A DNA stretch of 64,000 nt from Dastarcus helophoroides (Eukaryota; Arthropoda; Insecta; Coleoptera; Bothrideridae): NCBI GenBank assembly GCA_028583605.1, contig CM053327.1, forward strand, positions 44,938,059-45,002,058. Reading direction: 5' to 3'. This document shows positions 42,968-56,151 of this stretch, in pieces. The notes below the pieces were generated by a model that was not told where the DNA came from, made no database searches, and saw only the letters and a list, made by a program, of their open reading frames with translations. The position numbers and the translations under genes were made by a program. Within the stretch, counting starts at the first letter, position 1, and each line of letters begins with the position of its first letter.

Positions 42968-45900
42968 GTCGTTATTCCCAAATAAGCTGAGTTTAAAGTG
43001 CATTGTTTTTACCATAATTGTGCATTCGTTCACTAAAGTTTGTTATAAATTTCGAGAACTAGGAAACATTTGAAGTTTTTTTGCAAAATATTTCTTATTC
43101 GTCCCATTTTGGGGACTCGTAAATTAAAAACGAAAAGTTGCTAAGCAACTTAGTTAACAAATATTAATTAAATAACTCAAAATTGATCCAATGGCACATA
43201 ATTCGCAATAGTTTAATATAAAACCCGATTGCTATTGAAGGGAGAGGCAACTGGAACGTAAATTCATGTTATTTTTAGCATTTTAGGGGTTGCAGCTTCA
43301 AAACGAAAAACGATAGATAAACTTCGTTAGCGAATTTGGATTCTGCAGCTCAAATTTGATCAAAGCAGACATATTTCATGATTATTTAATCCAAAATGTG
43401 GTTGCCATGAAAAAGAGTCACTCGAAAATCAAAATAGTGCAGTTTTTGCCACTTTTAAGGTTGTATCTCAAAAGCGGTAAATTTTAGGCCGATTTCGTTA
43501 GCTGATATCGATTCCGCGTCACAAAATTGACCAAAACAGATATATTTTACGATTATTTAGTTTAAAATGTGACTGCCACAAAAGGGAGAGACGCTCGAAA
43601 ATCAAAATCGCGCCATTTTTGCCACTTTAAGGGTTATATCTTAAAAGGGATAAACCGTAGGCCAATTTAGTTATCAGATATCGATTCCGCATTACAATAT
43701 TACCGAAACCAGGACTATCTTGTCAGCTTTTATGCAAAAACGTGTTTACTAGGATGGGGAGAGACACTTGAAAAAACGCGAAAATCGAAACTGTGAAAAA
43801 TGAGAGTTCCAAATTTTGATCAAATTCACTCCGGCGTTATTTCCAAATAAGCTGAGTTTAAAGTGCATTGTTTTTACCATAATTGTGCACTCGTTCACTA
43901 AAGTTTGTTATAAATTTCGAGAACTAAGAAACATTTGAAGTTTTATTGCAAAATATTCCTTTTTCGTCCCATTTTGGGGACTCGTAAATTAAAAACGAAA
44001 AGTTGCTAAGCAACTTAGTTAACAAATATCAATTAAATAGCTCAAAATAGATCCAACGGCACATAATTTGAAATAATTTAATATAAAACCCGATTGCTAC
44101 TGAAGGGAGAGACAACTGGAACGTAAATTCATGTTATTTTTAGCATTTTAGGGGTTGCAGCTTCAAAACGAAAAACGATAGATGAACTTCGTTAGCGAAT
44201 TTAAATTCTGCAGCTCAAAATTGATCAAAGCAGACATATTTCACGATTACTTAATCCAAAATGTGGTTGCTATGAAAAAGAGAGTCCCTCGAAAATCAAA
44301 ATAGTGCAGTTTTTGCCATTTTTAAGGTTGTATCTCAAAAGCGGTAAATTTTAGGCCGCTTTCGTTAGCTGATATCGATTCCGCGTCACAAAATTGACCA
44401 AACCAGATATATTTTACGATTATTTAGTTTAAAATGTGACTGCTACAAAAGGAAGAGACGCTCGAAAATCAAAATCGCGCCATTTTTGCCAATTTAAGGG
44501 TTATATCTTAAAAGGGATAAACCGTAGGCCAATTTAATTATCAGATATCGATTCCGCGTTACAATATTACCCAAACCAGGACTATCTTGTCAGTTTTTAT
44601 GAAAAAACGTGTTTACTAGGATGGGGAGAGACGCTTGAAAAAACGGGAAAATCGAAACTGTGAAAAATGAGAATTCCAAATTTTGATTAAATTCACTCCG
44701 TCGTTATTTCCAAATAAGCTGAATTTAAAGTGCATTGTTTTTACCATAATTGTGCATTCGTTCACTAAAGTTTGTTATAAATTTCGAGAACTAGGAAACA
44801 TTTGAAATTTTTTTGCAAAATGTTCCTTTTTCGTCCCATTTTGGGGACTCGTAAATTAAAAACGAAAAGTTGCTAAGCAACTTAGTTAACAAATATCAAT
44901 TAAATAGCTCAAAATTGATCCAATGGCACATAATTTGCAATAATTTAATATAAAACCCGATTGCTATTAAAGGGAGAGACAACTGGAACGTAAATTCATG
45001 TTATTTTTAGCATTTTAGGGGTTGCAGCTTCAAAACGAAAAACGATAGATAAACTTCGTTAGCGAATTTGGATTCTGCAACTCAAAATTGATCAAAGCAG
45101 ATATATTTCATGATTATTTAATCCAAAATGTGGTTGCTATAAAAAAGAGAGACACTCGCAAATCAAAATAGTGCAGTTTTTGCCACTTTTAAGGTTGTAT
45201 CTCATGAGCGGTAAATTTTAGGCCGATTTCGTTAGCTGATATCGATTCCGCGTCACAAAATTGACCAAAACAGATGTACTTTACGATTATTTAGTTTAAA
45301 ATGTGACTGCCACAGAAGGGAGAGACGCTCGAAAATGAAAATCGCGCCATTTTTGCCAATTTAAGGGTTATATCTTAAAAGGGATAAACCGTAGGCCAAT
45401 TTAGTTATCAGATATCGATTCCGCGTTACAATATTATCCAAACCAGGCCTATCTTGTCAGCTTTTATGAAAAAACGAGTTTACTAGGATGGGGAGAGACG
45501 CTTGAAAAAACGCGAAAATCGAAACTGTGAAAAATGAGAATTCCAAATTTTGATCAAATTCACTCCGTCGTTTTTCCCAAATAAGCTGAATTTAAAGTGC
45601 ATTGTTTTTACCATAATTGTGCATTCGTTCACTAAAGTTTGTTATAAATTTCGAGAACTAGGAAACATTTGAAGTTTTTTGCAAAATATTCCTTTTTCGT
45701 CCCATTTTGGGGACTCGTAAATTAAAAACGAAAAGTTGCTAAGCAACTTAGTTAACAAATATCAATTAAATAGCTCAAAATAGATCCAACGGCACATAAT
45801 TTGCAATAATTTAATATAAAACCCGATTGCTATTGAAGGGAGAGGCAACTGGAACGTAAATTCATGTTGTTTTTAGCATTTTAGTGGTTGCAGCTTCAAA

Positions 45901-48900
45901 ACGAAAAAAGATAGATAAACTTCGTTAGCGAATTTGGATTCTGCAGCTCAAAATTGATCAAAGCAGACATATTTTACGATTATTTAATCCAAAATGTGGT
46001 TGCTATGAAAAAGAGAGCCACTCGATAATCAAAATAGTGCAGTTTTTGCCACTTTTAGGGTTGTATCTCAAAAGCGGTAAATTTTAGGCCGATTTCGTTA
46101 GCTGATATCGATTCCGCGTCACAAAATTGACCAAAACAGATGTATTTTACGATTATTTAGTTCAAAATGTGACTGCCACAAAAGGGAGAGACGCTCGAAA
46201 ATCAAAATCGCGCCATTTTTGCCAATTTAAGGGTTATATCTTAAAAGGGATAAACCGTTGGCCAATTTAGTTATCAGATATCGATTCCGCGTTACAATAT
46301 TACCCAAACCAGGACTATCTTGTCAGCTTTTATGCAAAAACTAGTTTACTAGGATGGGGAGAGACGCTTGAAAAAACGCGAAAATCGAAACTGTGAAAAA
46401 TGAGAATTCCAAATTTTGATCAAATTCACTCCGTCGTTTTTCCCAAATAAGCTGAATTTAAAGAGCATTGTTTTTATTATAATTGTGCATTCGTTCACTA
46501 AAATTTATTATAAATTTCGAGAACTAGGAAACATTTGAAGTTTTTTTGCAAAATATTCCTTTTTCGTCCCATTTTGGAGACTCGTCAATTAAAAACGAAA
46601 AGTTGCTAAGCAACCTAGTTAACAAATATCAATTAAATAGCTCAAAATTGATCCAATGGCACATAATTTGGAATAATTTAATATAAAACCCGATTGCTAT
46701 TGAAGAAAGACACAACCGGAACGTAAATTCGTGTTATTTTTAGCATTTTAGGGGTTGCAGCTTCAAAACGAAAAACGATAGATAAACTTCGAAAGCGAAT
46801 TTGGATTCTGCAGCTCAAAATTGATCAAATCAGACATATTTCACGATAATTTAATCCAAAATGTGGTTGCTATGAAAAAGAGAGACACTCGATAATCAAA
46901 ATAGTGCAGTTTTTGCCACTTTTATGGTTGTATCTCAAAAGCGGTAAATTTTAGGCCGATTTCGTTAGCTGATATCGATTCCGCGTCACAAAATTGACCA
47001 AAACAGATGTATTTTACGATTATTTAGTTTAAAATGTGACTGCCACAGAAGGGAGAGACGCTCGAAAATCAAAATCGCGCCATTTTTGCCAATTTAAGGG
47101 TTATATCTTAAAAGGGATAAACCGTAGGCCAATTTAGTTATCAGATATCGATTCCGTGTTACAATATTACCCAAACCAGGACTTCCTTGTCAGCTTTTAT
47201 GAAAAAACGTGTTTACTAGGATGGGGAGAGACACTTGAAAAAACGCGAAAATCGAAACTGTGAAAAATGAGAATTCCAAATTTTGATTAAATTCACTCCG
47301 TCGTTATTTCCAAATAAGCTGAGTTTAAAGTGCATTGTTTTTACCATAATTGTGCATTCGTTCACTAAAGTTTGTTATAAATTTCGAGAACTAGGAAACA
47401 TTTGAAGTTTTTTTGCAAAATATTCCTTTTTCGTCCCATTTTGGGGACTCGTAAATTAAAAACGAAAAGTTGCTAAGCAACTTAGTTAACCAATATCAAT
47501 TAAATAGCTCAAAATTGATCCAATGGCACATGATTTGCAATAATTTAATATAAAACCCAATTGCTATTGAAGGGAGAGGCAACTGGAACGTAAATTCATG
47601 TTATTTTTAGCATTTTAGGGGTTGCAGCTTCAAAACGAAAAACGATAGATAAACTTCGTTAGCGAATTTGGATTCTGCAGCTCAAAAATGATCAAAGCAG
47701 ACATATTTCACGATTATTTAATCCAAAATGTGGTTGCTATGAAAAAGAGAGACACTCGATAATCAAAATAGTGCAGTTTTTGCCACTTTTAGGGTTGTAT
47801 CTCAAAAGCGGTAAATTTTAGGCCGATTTCGTTAGCCGATATCGATTCCGCGTCACAAAATTGACCAAAACAGATATATTTTACGATTATTTAGTTTAAA
47901 ATGTGACTGCCACAAAAGGGAGAGACGCTCGAAAATCAAAATCGCGCCATTTTTGCCAATTTAAGGATTATATCTTAAAAAGGATAAACCGTAGACCAAT
48001 TTAGTTATCAGATATCGATTCCGCGTTACAATATTACCCAAACCAGGACTATCTTGTCAGCTTTTATGAAAAAACGTGTTTACTAGGATGGGGAGACACT
48101 TGAAAAAACGCGAAAATCGAAACTGTGAAAAAGGAGAATTCCAAATTTTGATCAAATTCTCTCCGGCGTTATTCCCAAATAAGCTGAGTTTAAAGTGCAT
48201 TGTTTTTACCATAATTGTGCATTCGTTCACTAAAGTTTGTTATAAATTTCGAGAACTTGGAAACATTTGAAGTTTTTTTGCAAAATATTCCTTTTTCGTC
48301 CCATTTTGGGGACTCGTAAATTAAAAACGAAAAGTTGCTAAGCAACCTAGTTAACAAATATCGATTAAATAGCTCAAAATTGATCCGATGGCACATAATT
48401 TGCAATAATTTAATATAAAACCCGATTGTTATTGAAGAGAGAGACTACTGGAACGTAAATTCATGTTATTTTTAGCATTTTAGGGGTTGTAGCTTCAAAA
48501 CGAAAAGCGATAGATAAACTTCGTTAGCGAATTTGGATTCTGCAGCTCAAAAATGATCAAATTAGACATATTTCATGATTATTTATTCCAAAATGTGGTT
48601 GCTATGAAAAAGAGAAACACTCGAAAATCAAAATAGTGCAGTTTTTGCCACTTTTAGGGTTGCATCTCAAAAGCGGTAAATTTTAGGCCGATTTCGTTAG
48701 CTGATATCGATTCCGCGTCACAAAATTGACCAAAACAGATATATTTTAGGATTATTTAGTTTAAATTGTGACTGGCACAAAAGGGAGAGACGCTGGAAAA
48801 TCAAAATCGCGCCATTTTTGCCACTTTAAGGGTTATATCCTAAAAGGGATAAACCGTAGGCCAATGTAGTTATCAGATATCGATTCCGCGTTGCAATATT

Positions 48901-50194
48901 ACCCAAACCAGGACTATCTTGTCAGCTTTTATGAAAAAACGAGTTTACTAGGATGGGGAGAGACGCTTGAAAAAACGCGAAAATCGAAACTGTGAAAAAT
49001 GAGAATTCCAAATTTTGATCAAATTCACTCCGGCGTTATTCCCAAATAAGCTGAGTTTAAAGTGCATTGTTTTTACCATAATTGTGCATTCGTTCACTAA
49101 AGTTTGTTATAAATTTCGAGAACTAGGAAACATTTGAAGTTTTTTTGCAAAATATTCCTTTTTCGTCCCATTTTGGGGACTCGTAAATTAAAAACGAAAA
49201 GTTGCTAAGCAACTTAGTTAACAAATATCAATTAAATAGCTCAAAATTGATCCAATGGCACATAATTTGCAATAATTTAATATAAAACCCGATTGCTATT
49301 GAAGGGAGAGGCAACTGGAACGTAAATTCATGTTATTTTTAGCATTTTAGGGGTTGCAGCTTCAAAACGAAAAATGATAGATAAACTTCGTTAGCGAATT
49401 TGGATTCTGCAGCTCAAAATTGATCAAAGCAGACATATTTCACGATTATTTAATCCAAAATGTGGTTGCTATGAAAAAGAGAGACACTCGATAATCAAAA
49501 TAGTGCAGTTTTTGCCACTTTTAGGGTTGTATCTCAAAAGCGGTAAATTTTAGGCCGATTTCGTTAGCTGATATCGATTCCGCGTCACAAAATTGACCAA
49601 AACAGATATATTTTACGATTATTTAGTTTAAAATGTGACTGCCACAAAAGGGAGAGACGCTCGAAAATCAAAATCGCGCCATTTTTGCCAATTTAAGGAT
49701 TATATCTTAAAAGGGATAAACCGTAGACCAATTTAGTTATCAGATATCGATTCCGCGTTACAATATTACCCAAACCAGGACTATCTTGTCAGCTTTTATG
49801 CAAAAACTAGTTTACTAGGATGGGGAGAGACGCTTGAAAAAACGCGAAAATCGAAACTGTGAAAAATGAGAATTCCAAATTTTGATCAAATTCACTTCGT
49901 CGTTATTCCCAAATAAGCTGAATTTAAAGTGCATTGTTTTTACCATAATTGTGCATTCGTTCACTAAAATTTGTTATAAATTTCGAGAACTAGGAAACAT
50001 TTGAAATTTTTTTGCAAAATATTCCTTTTTCGTCCCATTTTGGGGACTCGTAAATTAAAAACGAAAAGTTGCTGAGCAACTTAGTTAACAAATATCAATT
50101 AAATAGCTCAAAATTGATCCAATGGCACATAATTTGCAACCTAACCCGATTGCTATTGAAGAAAGAGACAACCGGAACGTAAATTCATGTTATT
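42968..50194. repeat. ~866-bp higher-order satellite, 8.3 copies
   Basis: Units start near 42968, 43833, 44700, 45567, 46433, 47300, 48165, 49032 and 49899 (period 865-867), and copies look nearly identical by eye. Each unit is built of about five diverged ~171-bp subunits, seen by recurring words such as TTTTTGCCACTTTTA, GGGTTATATCTTAAAAG/GGTTGTATCTCAAAAG, GATATCGATTCCGCGT and ACGATTATTTAGTTTAAAAT. Each also carries the near-palindrome AGTTGCTAAGCAACT. The array lies wholly in hts intron 5. No coding capacity is conserved. Confidence 0.95.
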
Positions 50195-50988
50195 TTTTAT
50201 TTTATTTTATTTTTTTATTTTTCAAAAAAAGCGGAAATTTCGAAAGAAGTCGAAATTTTCAAAAATAAAGTCACGAATCTTAAAAATTTCTGAAGCAACG
50301 TCCACATTTCAATAATAAAAAGCCAAAATTTCAAGAAAATTGAAATTCTAATAAAAAAATCGGAAATTTCAAAAAAAAAGTCGAAATTTCGAAAACAACC
50401 AAAATTTCGAAAAAGCTAACATTTCGAAAAAAAGCCAAACTTTCGAAAAAAGCCGAAATTTCGAAATAATTCGAAATTTTCAAAAATGAAGTTGACGAAC
50501 CTTAAAAATTTCTGAAGCAACGTCGACATTTCGATAATAAAAAGCCAAAATTTCCAGAAAATTGAAATTCTAATAAAAAAAATCGAAAATTTCAACAAAA
50601 AAACGAAATTTCGAAAACAGCCAAAATTTCGAAAAAATCCAAAATTTCGAGAGAAAAGCCAAGATTTCGAAAAAAGCCAAATTTTCGAAAAAAGCCTAAA
50701 TTTCGAAAAAAGCCGAAATTTCGAAAGAAGTCGAAATTTTCAAAAATGAAGTCAAAATTTCCAGAAATTACTCAAACGAGAAAAGGTCAACATTCTGAAA
50801 TAGTAGATATTTTAAAATGTCAAAATATTTAAGTCGAACAGTAAGAATGAAGAATTCCAATTTTCAAAAAAATTCCAATTTTCAAAAAAAGGCCACATTT
50901 TCAAAAAAATTCGAAATGGTCAACAAAAAAAAAAAGATCCCCTCCCGCAGGGCGCTACTGAATAAACAAGTTTTCAAGAGTGACTTAC
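50195..50988. repeat. Intron 5 right flank, GAAATTTCGAAAAAAG repeats
   Basis: The 50220-50400 part duplicates 42775-42960 (words AAAAATAAAGTCACGAA and AATTTCTGAAGCAACGTC). The satellite array is therefore bracketed by two copies of the same intron repeat. No gene until the exon 5 donor. Confidence 0.6.
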
Positions 50989-51274
50989 AATCTCCTTTCG
51001 ATTTCTTCTCAACGACCTTCTTGTATTCGTCCAACTCCTCGTCTGTCACCGAATCGAAGGGATTTTTCTCGTAAGGTGACTTGTAAACTGTTGCGTTGTG
51101 TTGATACCCTCTCTGGATGATACCCTTCGAAGCTGCCCCCATTAAAACTACTTGATCACCGGTTTGCGTTACGCCGGCGTCTTGCATCTTACGCGCCTCT
51201 TCCCACGTCACACCTTCCAAAATATGAGACTGGGGGCCAGCTGATATCTTATCTGCTCTTCTGTAGTCCTTAAT
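50989..51274 (-). CDS. hts: Adducin exon 5: tail, SAGPQSHILEG segment
   Basis: Encodes residues 498-592 and the first base of codon 593. It begins IKDYRRADKISAGPQSHIL, followed by EGVTWEEARKMQ and GYQHNATVYKSPYEKNPFD, all family-typical of the adducin tail that contacts actin and spectrin. The acceptor is AATGCGTAG|ATTAAGG (a weak pyrimidine tract, but phase 0 matches exon 4). The donor is GGAGATT|GTAAGT (phase 1). The adjacent intron is the 9.4-kb one containing the ~866-bp satellite. Confidence 0.95.
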
Positions 51275-51345
51275 CTACGCATTATGAATAGGTGATTGTA
51301 AGGACCTCCGTTGAAACGATATATTTGGTTATATTTTTCACTTAC

Positions 51346-51459
51346 CTGTTGCTGCTTCATTTTAAATTCCTTAGGATTCGTGTTTTTCGGTACGAATTGT
51401 AGAGCGGAGTCTATTTTCACTGGAGTGCTCGAGTGTGTAGGGGATCCTTCCGCGACCCA
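51346..51459 (-). CDS. hts: Adducin exon 4: tail, WVAEGSPTHSS segment
   Basis: Encodes residues 460-497, starting WVAEGSPTHSSTPVKIDSA and ending FKMKQQQ, one of the most conserved blocks of adducins. The acceptor is TGTCCTTTCAG at 51460 and the donor is CAACAG|GTAAGTG (phase 0 at both ends, 114 nt). The downstream intron is only 71 nt long, so exons 4 and 5 form a compact pair. Confidence 0.95.
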
Positions 51460-52740
51460 CTGAAAGGACAAAACCAGGACATTAGTATAAATTTTGAATT
51501 TTAGTACATTAGCAGGTTGTTTTAGCAGATTTGTGCCTGCACTTTGTGCAATGTCTGACATCTAATGTACTGGTTTTGTCATTAATTTGTCTAAGACAAA
51601 TACACCAAGTCACGGGCACAAGCGATAAATTATAAAATGAAAGCAAACCAAAGGAGCTATTGGGTTAAGGTGTAATTAATACCAAATTGGATAATTACAT
51701 TCATTTTATTAATAGTGGCAAAAGCATAAAATATAGAAGACAATAAAACTCTTAAATACTCATAAACTTAACCGCAAAAATTTATATGTGCGTGTCCCAT
51801 AAATTGTACTGCTCACGATTGCATGTTAAATAAAAATTGTTATAAAAAATATAATTTGTTTTTGAAAATGATCTTCCACTTATTGCACAATAGCGTTTCA
51901 ATGGCACACAATATTTTTCTATAAATTAAACATTTTAAAGCTACCACCGACACATAGGCGCTTCCGTTTATTCCTTTTTCCACAATTTGGAGGCTACACA
52001 TAATGTATTGCTCAATGAATGTTTACCAACTTTCTTTGACTTGAATGTCCTAAGGAACGAAATCCAAATATTCGATAAAATCTAAAATATGAGAACTCGA
52101 TTCAATTCTAGGATAACAATCCAAGATGCCCTCAGTATAATACATCTTCAAGGTAAACTTTTTAAAATGAAAAAATAAATTTTTTGAAAACCCAAAGTAG
52201 TTTGTAAACTTTTTTGAAGAAAAAGGTCTAAGATTATTAAACAAAGTATAGATTTCGAGCAGTTGGGTCGAATCCAAATTCCCATAATTTCACAGTTTTC
52301 AAATTTAAACTAAACTCGTTGGGGGTCTAAAGTTGGATCCCTTAGGGCCATCTGTATCACTTCAAAATAACGATTGAAATACATGCTAGGCAGGAAAAAT
52401 TTAGACTTTACGCGGGCGCTGTTAACACTCATTTCGTAAGCTTCATTTCGATTGGTTAAAATTTCGAGAGATTGAAAGGAACTAAACTGCAGACCTAACA
52501 GAGAATGCAACCAGAATTTCCTCTGGTAGAACTGGTACAAGAAAGTTGTCTTCAAATTTTCGACTTACTTTTGAAAATGTAGATTCTTCTCAAATGTTCG
52601 CATTTATCTCGACTCAAAAATTTTGGACTTCGATTTGTTAAAGTTTTTTAAGAGTGAAACGAACAAAATTGCTGATCTATTTTCCAAACTCGAGTTATTT
52701 CTAGAAGTTGAGGTTTTCCTAGAAATATAGACATTTTGAA
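51460..52740. other. Intron 3, non-repetitive part
   Basis: Mostly unique AT-rich sequence. Short minus-strand frames at 52050-52277 and 52310-52555 have no recognisable domain or codon pattern and are not called. No RNA gene is seen. Confidence 0.4.
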
Positions 52741-55155
52741 AGCTACTTTCAAAATTTTCCTTTTCTAATTTTGACCATTTTACAAATTCAAAGTTTTTCT
52801 AAAAATCTAAGACATTCTGAAAGCTGCTTTCAAAATTTCCCTTTCCTAATTTTGATCGCTTTACAAATTCATAGTTTTTTCCGAAATTTGAAGTTTTTCT
52901 AAAAATTTAGACATTCTAAAAGCTGTTTTCAAAATTTTCCGTTTCCAATTTAGACCATTTTACAAATTCAACATTTTCCCCAAAAATTCAAGTTCTAAAA
53001 CTTTGGATTTTTTTGAATAAATTTGGAGTTTTTTGGAAAAATTTGACCTTTTTGGACAAACTCGAGTTTTTTTTTGGAGGGAAAATTCTACTTTTTTTGG
53101 AACATTCAACTTATTTCGAAAAATTCTACTTTTTTTGGAACATTCAACTTTTTTGGAAAAATTGATTATTTTTTTTTGGAAAAACTCAACTTTCTAATTT
53201 TGATCACTTTACAAATTCATAGTGTTTTCCGAAATTTGAAGTTGTTCTGAAAATTTAGACATTCTGAAAGCTGTTTTCAAAATTTTCCTTTTCTAATTTA
53301 GACCGTTTTACAAATTCAACATTTTTCCCAAAAATTCAAGTTTTTCTAAAGATTGAAGATATTCTGAAAGCTGCTTTCAAAATTTCCCTTTCCTAATTTT
53401 GATCGCTTCACAAATTCATAGTTTTTTCCGAAATTTGAAGTTTTTCTAAAAATTTAGACATTCTAAAAGCCGTTTTCAAAATTTTCTTTTTCTAATTTAG
53501 ACCATTTTACAAATTCAACATTGTTCCCAAAAATTCAAATTCTTCTAAAAATTTGGATTTTTTTGAATAAATTTTGGGCTGTTTTTTGAAAAAAATTGAT
53601 TTTTCTGGAAACACTCGAGTTTTTTTTTGCGGAAAAATTCTTTTTTTTTTGGAACATTCAATTTTTTTGGACCATTCAATTTTTTTGAAAAATTGATTAT
53701 TTTTTTGGAAAAACTCAACTTTCTAATTTTGATCACTTTACAAATTCATAGTTTTTCCGAAATTTGAAGTTTTTCTCAAAATTTAGACATTCTAAAAGCT
53801 GTTTTCAAAATTTTCCTTTTTCTAATTTAGACCATTTTACAAATTCAACATTGTTCCCAAAAAATTCAAGTTCTTCTAAAAGTTTGGATTTTTTTTTAAA
53901 TTTGGGGACTGTTTTTTGGAAACATTAGACTTTTTTTGGAAAAATTCGATTTTGGGGGGGGGGGAGAATTCTACTTTTTTTTGGAACATTCAATTTTTTT
54001 GCACCATTCAATTTTTTTGGAAAAATTGATTATTTTTTTTGGAAAAACTCAACTTTCCAATTTTGTTCACTTTACAAATTCATAGTGTTTTCCGAAATTG
54101 GAAGTTTTTCTCAAAATTTAGACATTCTAAAAGCTGTTTTCAAAATTTTCTTTTTCTAATTTAGACCATTTTACAAATTTAACATTTTTCCCAAAAATTC
54201 AAGTTCTTCTAAAAGTTTGGATTTTTTTTTAAATTTGGGGACTGTTTTTTGGAAACATTAGACTTTTTTGGAAAAATTCGATTTTGGGGGGGGGGGGGAG
54301 AATTCTACTTTTTTTGGAACATTCAATTTTTTTGCATCATTCAATTTTTTTGGAAAAATTGATTATTTTTTTTGGAAAAACTCAACTTTCCAATTTTGTT
54401 CACTTTACAAATTCATAGTGTTTTCCGAAATTGGAAGTTTTTCTCAAAATTTAGACATTCTAAAAGCTGTTTTCAAAATTTTCTTTTTCTAATTTAAACC
54501 ATTTTACAAATTCAACATTTTTCCCAAAAATTCAAGTTCTTCTAAAAGTTTGGATTTTTTTTTAAATTTGGGGACTGTTTTTTGGAAACATTAGACTTTT
54601 TTGAAAAAATTCGATTTTTTGGGGGGGAGGGGGGGGGGAGAATTCTACTTTTTTGGAACATTCAATTTTTTGTACCATTCAATTTTTTTTGGAAAAATTG
54701 ATTATTTTTTTGGAAAAACTCAACTTTCTAATTTTAATCACTTTACAAATTCATAGTTTTTGCCGAAATCTGAAGTTGTTTCTAAAAATTTAGACATTCT
54801 AAAAGCTGTTTTCAAAATTTTCTTTTTCTAATTTCGATCATTTTACAAATTCAACAACAAATTCAAGTTCTTCTAAAAATTGGATTTTTTTGAAAAAATT
54901 TGGAGTTTTTTTGGAAAAATTTGACTTTTTTGGAAAAACTCGAATTTTTTTTGGAAAAAATCTACTTTTGCTTGGAAAATTCAACTTTCTTCGAAAAAAT
55001 TGAACTTTTTCGGAAAAATTCAACTTTTTTTCGGAAAAATTCAACTTTTTTGGAAAAAATTCAACGTTTTTCGGAAAAATTTGATTTTCTTTGGAAAAAC
55101 TCAACTTTTATTGGAAAAACTCGACTTTTATTGGAAAAATTCGATTTTTTTTAAC
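52741..55155. repeat. Tandem ~330-340-bp units plus TTGGAAAAATTC repeats
   Basis: Units recur near 53160, 53690, 54024, 54355 and 54695 (words TTTACAAATTCATAGT, GACATTCTAAAAGCTG, GGGGACTGTTTTTTGGAAAC). Three of them carry G-runs of about 9-13 (near 53950, 54285 and 54620, the last interrupted by an A). After 54890 the array decays into ~20-bp TTTTTTGGAAAAATTCAAC units. Confidence 0.8.
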
Positions 55156-55469
55156 ACGTTTCGCATAAAATAAACTCGTTTGATCGAATCCCTCACTGAC
55201 CCAAAAGCGCGAAATCGTTGAAATTTGAATTGGGCCACACCTTTCGAAACGAAAAATAATGACATAATCACATGTAGCTGCATAATTGACCAAAGCTGTA
55301 GTATTTTTTTGAAAGATTATTTCGCAAATTCTAAGCATCTTAAATATTCTAAACATTACTATTACTAAATTGGAATAGTATTTGAATAGTGCGGAATGTA
55401 AATTCGCCAAACGTCAAACGTTAATTATTACTGAGTCGATTATTTTTCCTCGATTTTTAGATATTCTAC
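55156..55469. other. Intron 3 segment next to exon 3
   Basis: About 300 bp of non-repetitive AT-rich sequence ending at the exon 3 donor; nothing recognised. Confidence 0.35.
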
Positions 55470-55596
55470 CTTAGTAATTTTCTTAGGATCAGAAGTTCCA
55501 GTTTCCAAAATTTCCACTCGTTGATATACATTCGGCGAATTCAACCATCTGCTGCGATCGTGGCCCTTCCTGCCTCCTTCCAGCTTTCTCCATAAC
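55470..55596 (-). CDS. hts: Adducin exon 3: neck/tail junction
   Basis: Encodes residues 417-459, beginning LWRKLEGGRKGHDRSRWLNS and ending TSDPKKITK. The acceptor is TAATTTCAG|G (phase 2, completing a Gly codon) and the donor is ACTAAG|GTAGAA (phase 0). The frame is open only between these borders and has no starting Met, so it was missed as a stand-alone ORF. It matches the adducin order: a short basic exon after YKQG and before KWVAEGSPTH. The 127-nt length gives the correct phase on both sides. Confidence 0.92.
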
Positions 55597-55808
55597 CTGA
55601 AATTACGAGAAACTTATTACAAAACAATCTTAGTCACCCAGTGGATACTTATACGACTGACTAACGGCTTTAAGTTGGAAGTGTGTACAACCACCGTACC
55701 ATACTGATGAGGCCAAAGAAGGCGGAAACTAGTCTATGGTTGCGGTTGACATATTTTCAATTTTAAGCACGTTTAACTGTTTAATTACAGAACATTTAAT
55801 TGGTCATT

Positions 55809-55882
55809 TGTCGGAGAGAGAAAATATATTTTATGTCACGAGAGAAATGTACGGAATAAAGTGTCTAGTGTAAACGCATCTT
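55809..55882 (+). repeat. ~70-bp dispersed repeat beside the LTRs
   Basis: GGAATAAAGTGTCTAGTGTA with upstream TATTTTATGTCA recurs at 56492-56552 (same strand) and 58878-58945 (opposite strand). It may be the end of another small transposon; copies lie on both sides of the LTR cluster. Confidence 0.55.
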
Positions 55883-55890
55883 AATACTGT

Positions 55891-56032
55891 AACGCAATGT
55901 AAATAGATGGAATAGAATTGTAGAATTTAGTACGTAAGAAAAGTTTCTAGAAAGATCTGATAAGGGGAAAGCGGCTGCGATAACGAAACAAACGGCAGCC
56001 TATCTGCCTATTTCTAAAGAAGACAAGTCTTG
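55891..56032 (+). mobile_element. Truncated 5' part of the same LTR
   Basis: TGTAACGCAATGTAAATAGA through GATAACGAAACAAACGGCAG matches the first ~130 bp of the LTR at 56152, then stops before the TATA box. It lies in the same orientation, 120 bp upstream. Confidence 0.7.
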
Positions 56033-56151
56033 TAAAGAAATAAGAAATTTGAGAAAAAAGTCGAAATTTCGAAGAAATGTTTCCAAGGAAAAGATGAATT
56101 TTAAAGAAGAAAAGAACATTTTTGGAAAAAGTTTTCTAGTTGAATACATAT

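Noticed and set aside
43140..43700. Alpha-satellite relationship suggested by the ~171-bp subunit
   Set aside because: Only the length coincides; the sequence shows no resemblance to primate alpha satellite.
52310..52555. 81-codon minus-strand frame in intron 3
   Set aside because: No recognisable motif, no splice-compatible role in adducin, and length is within chance for this composition.
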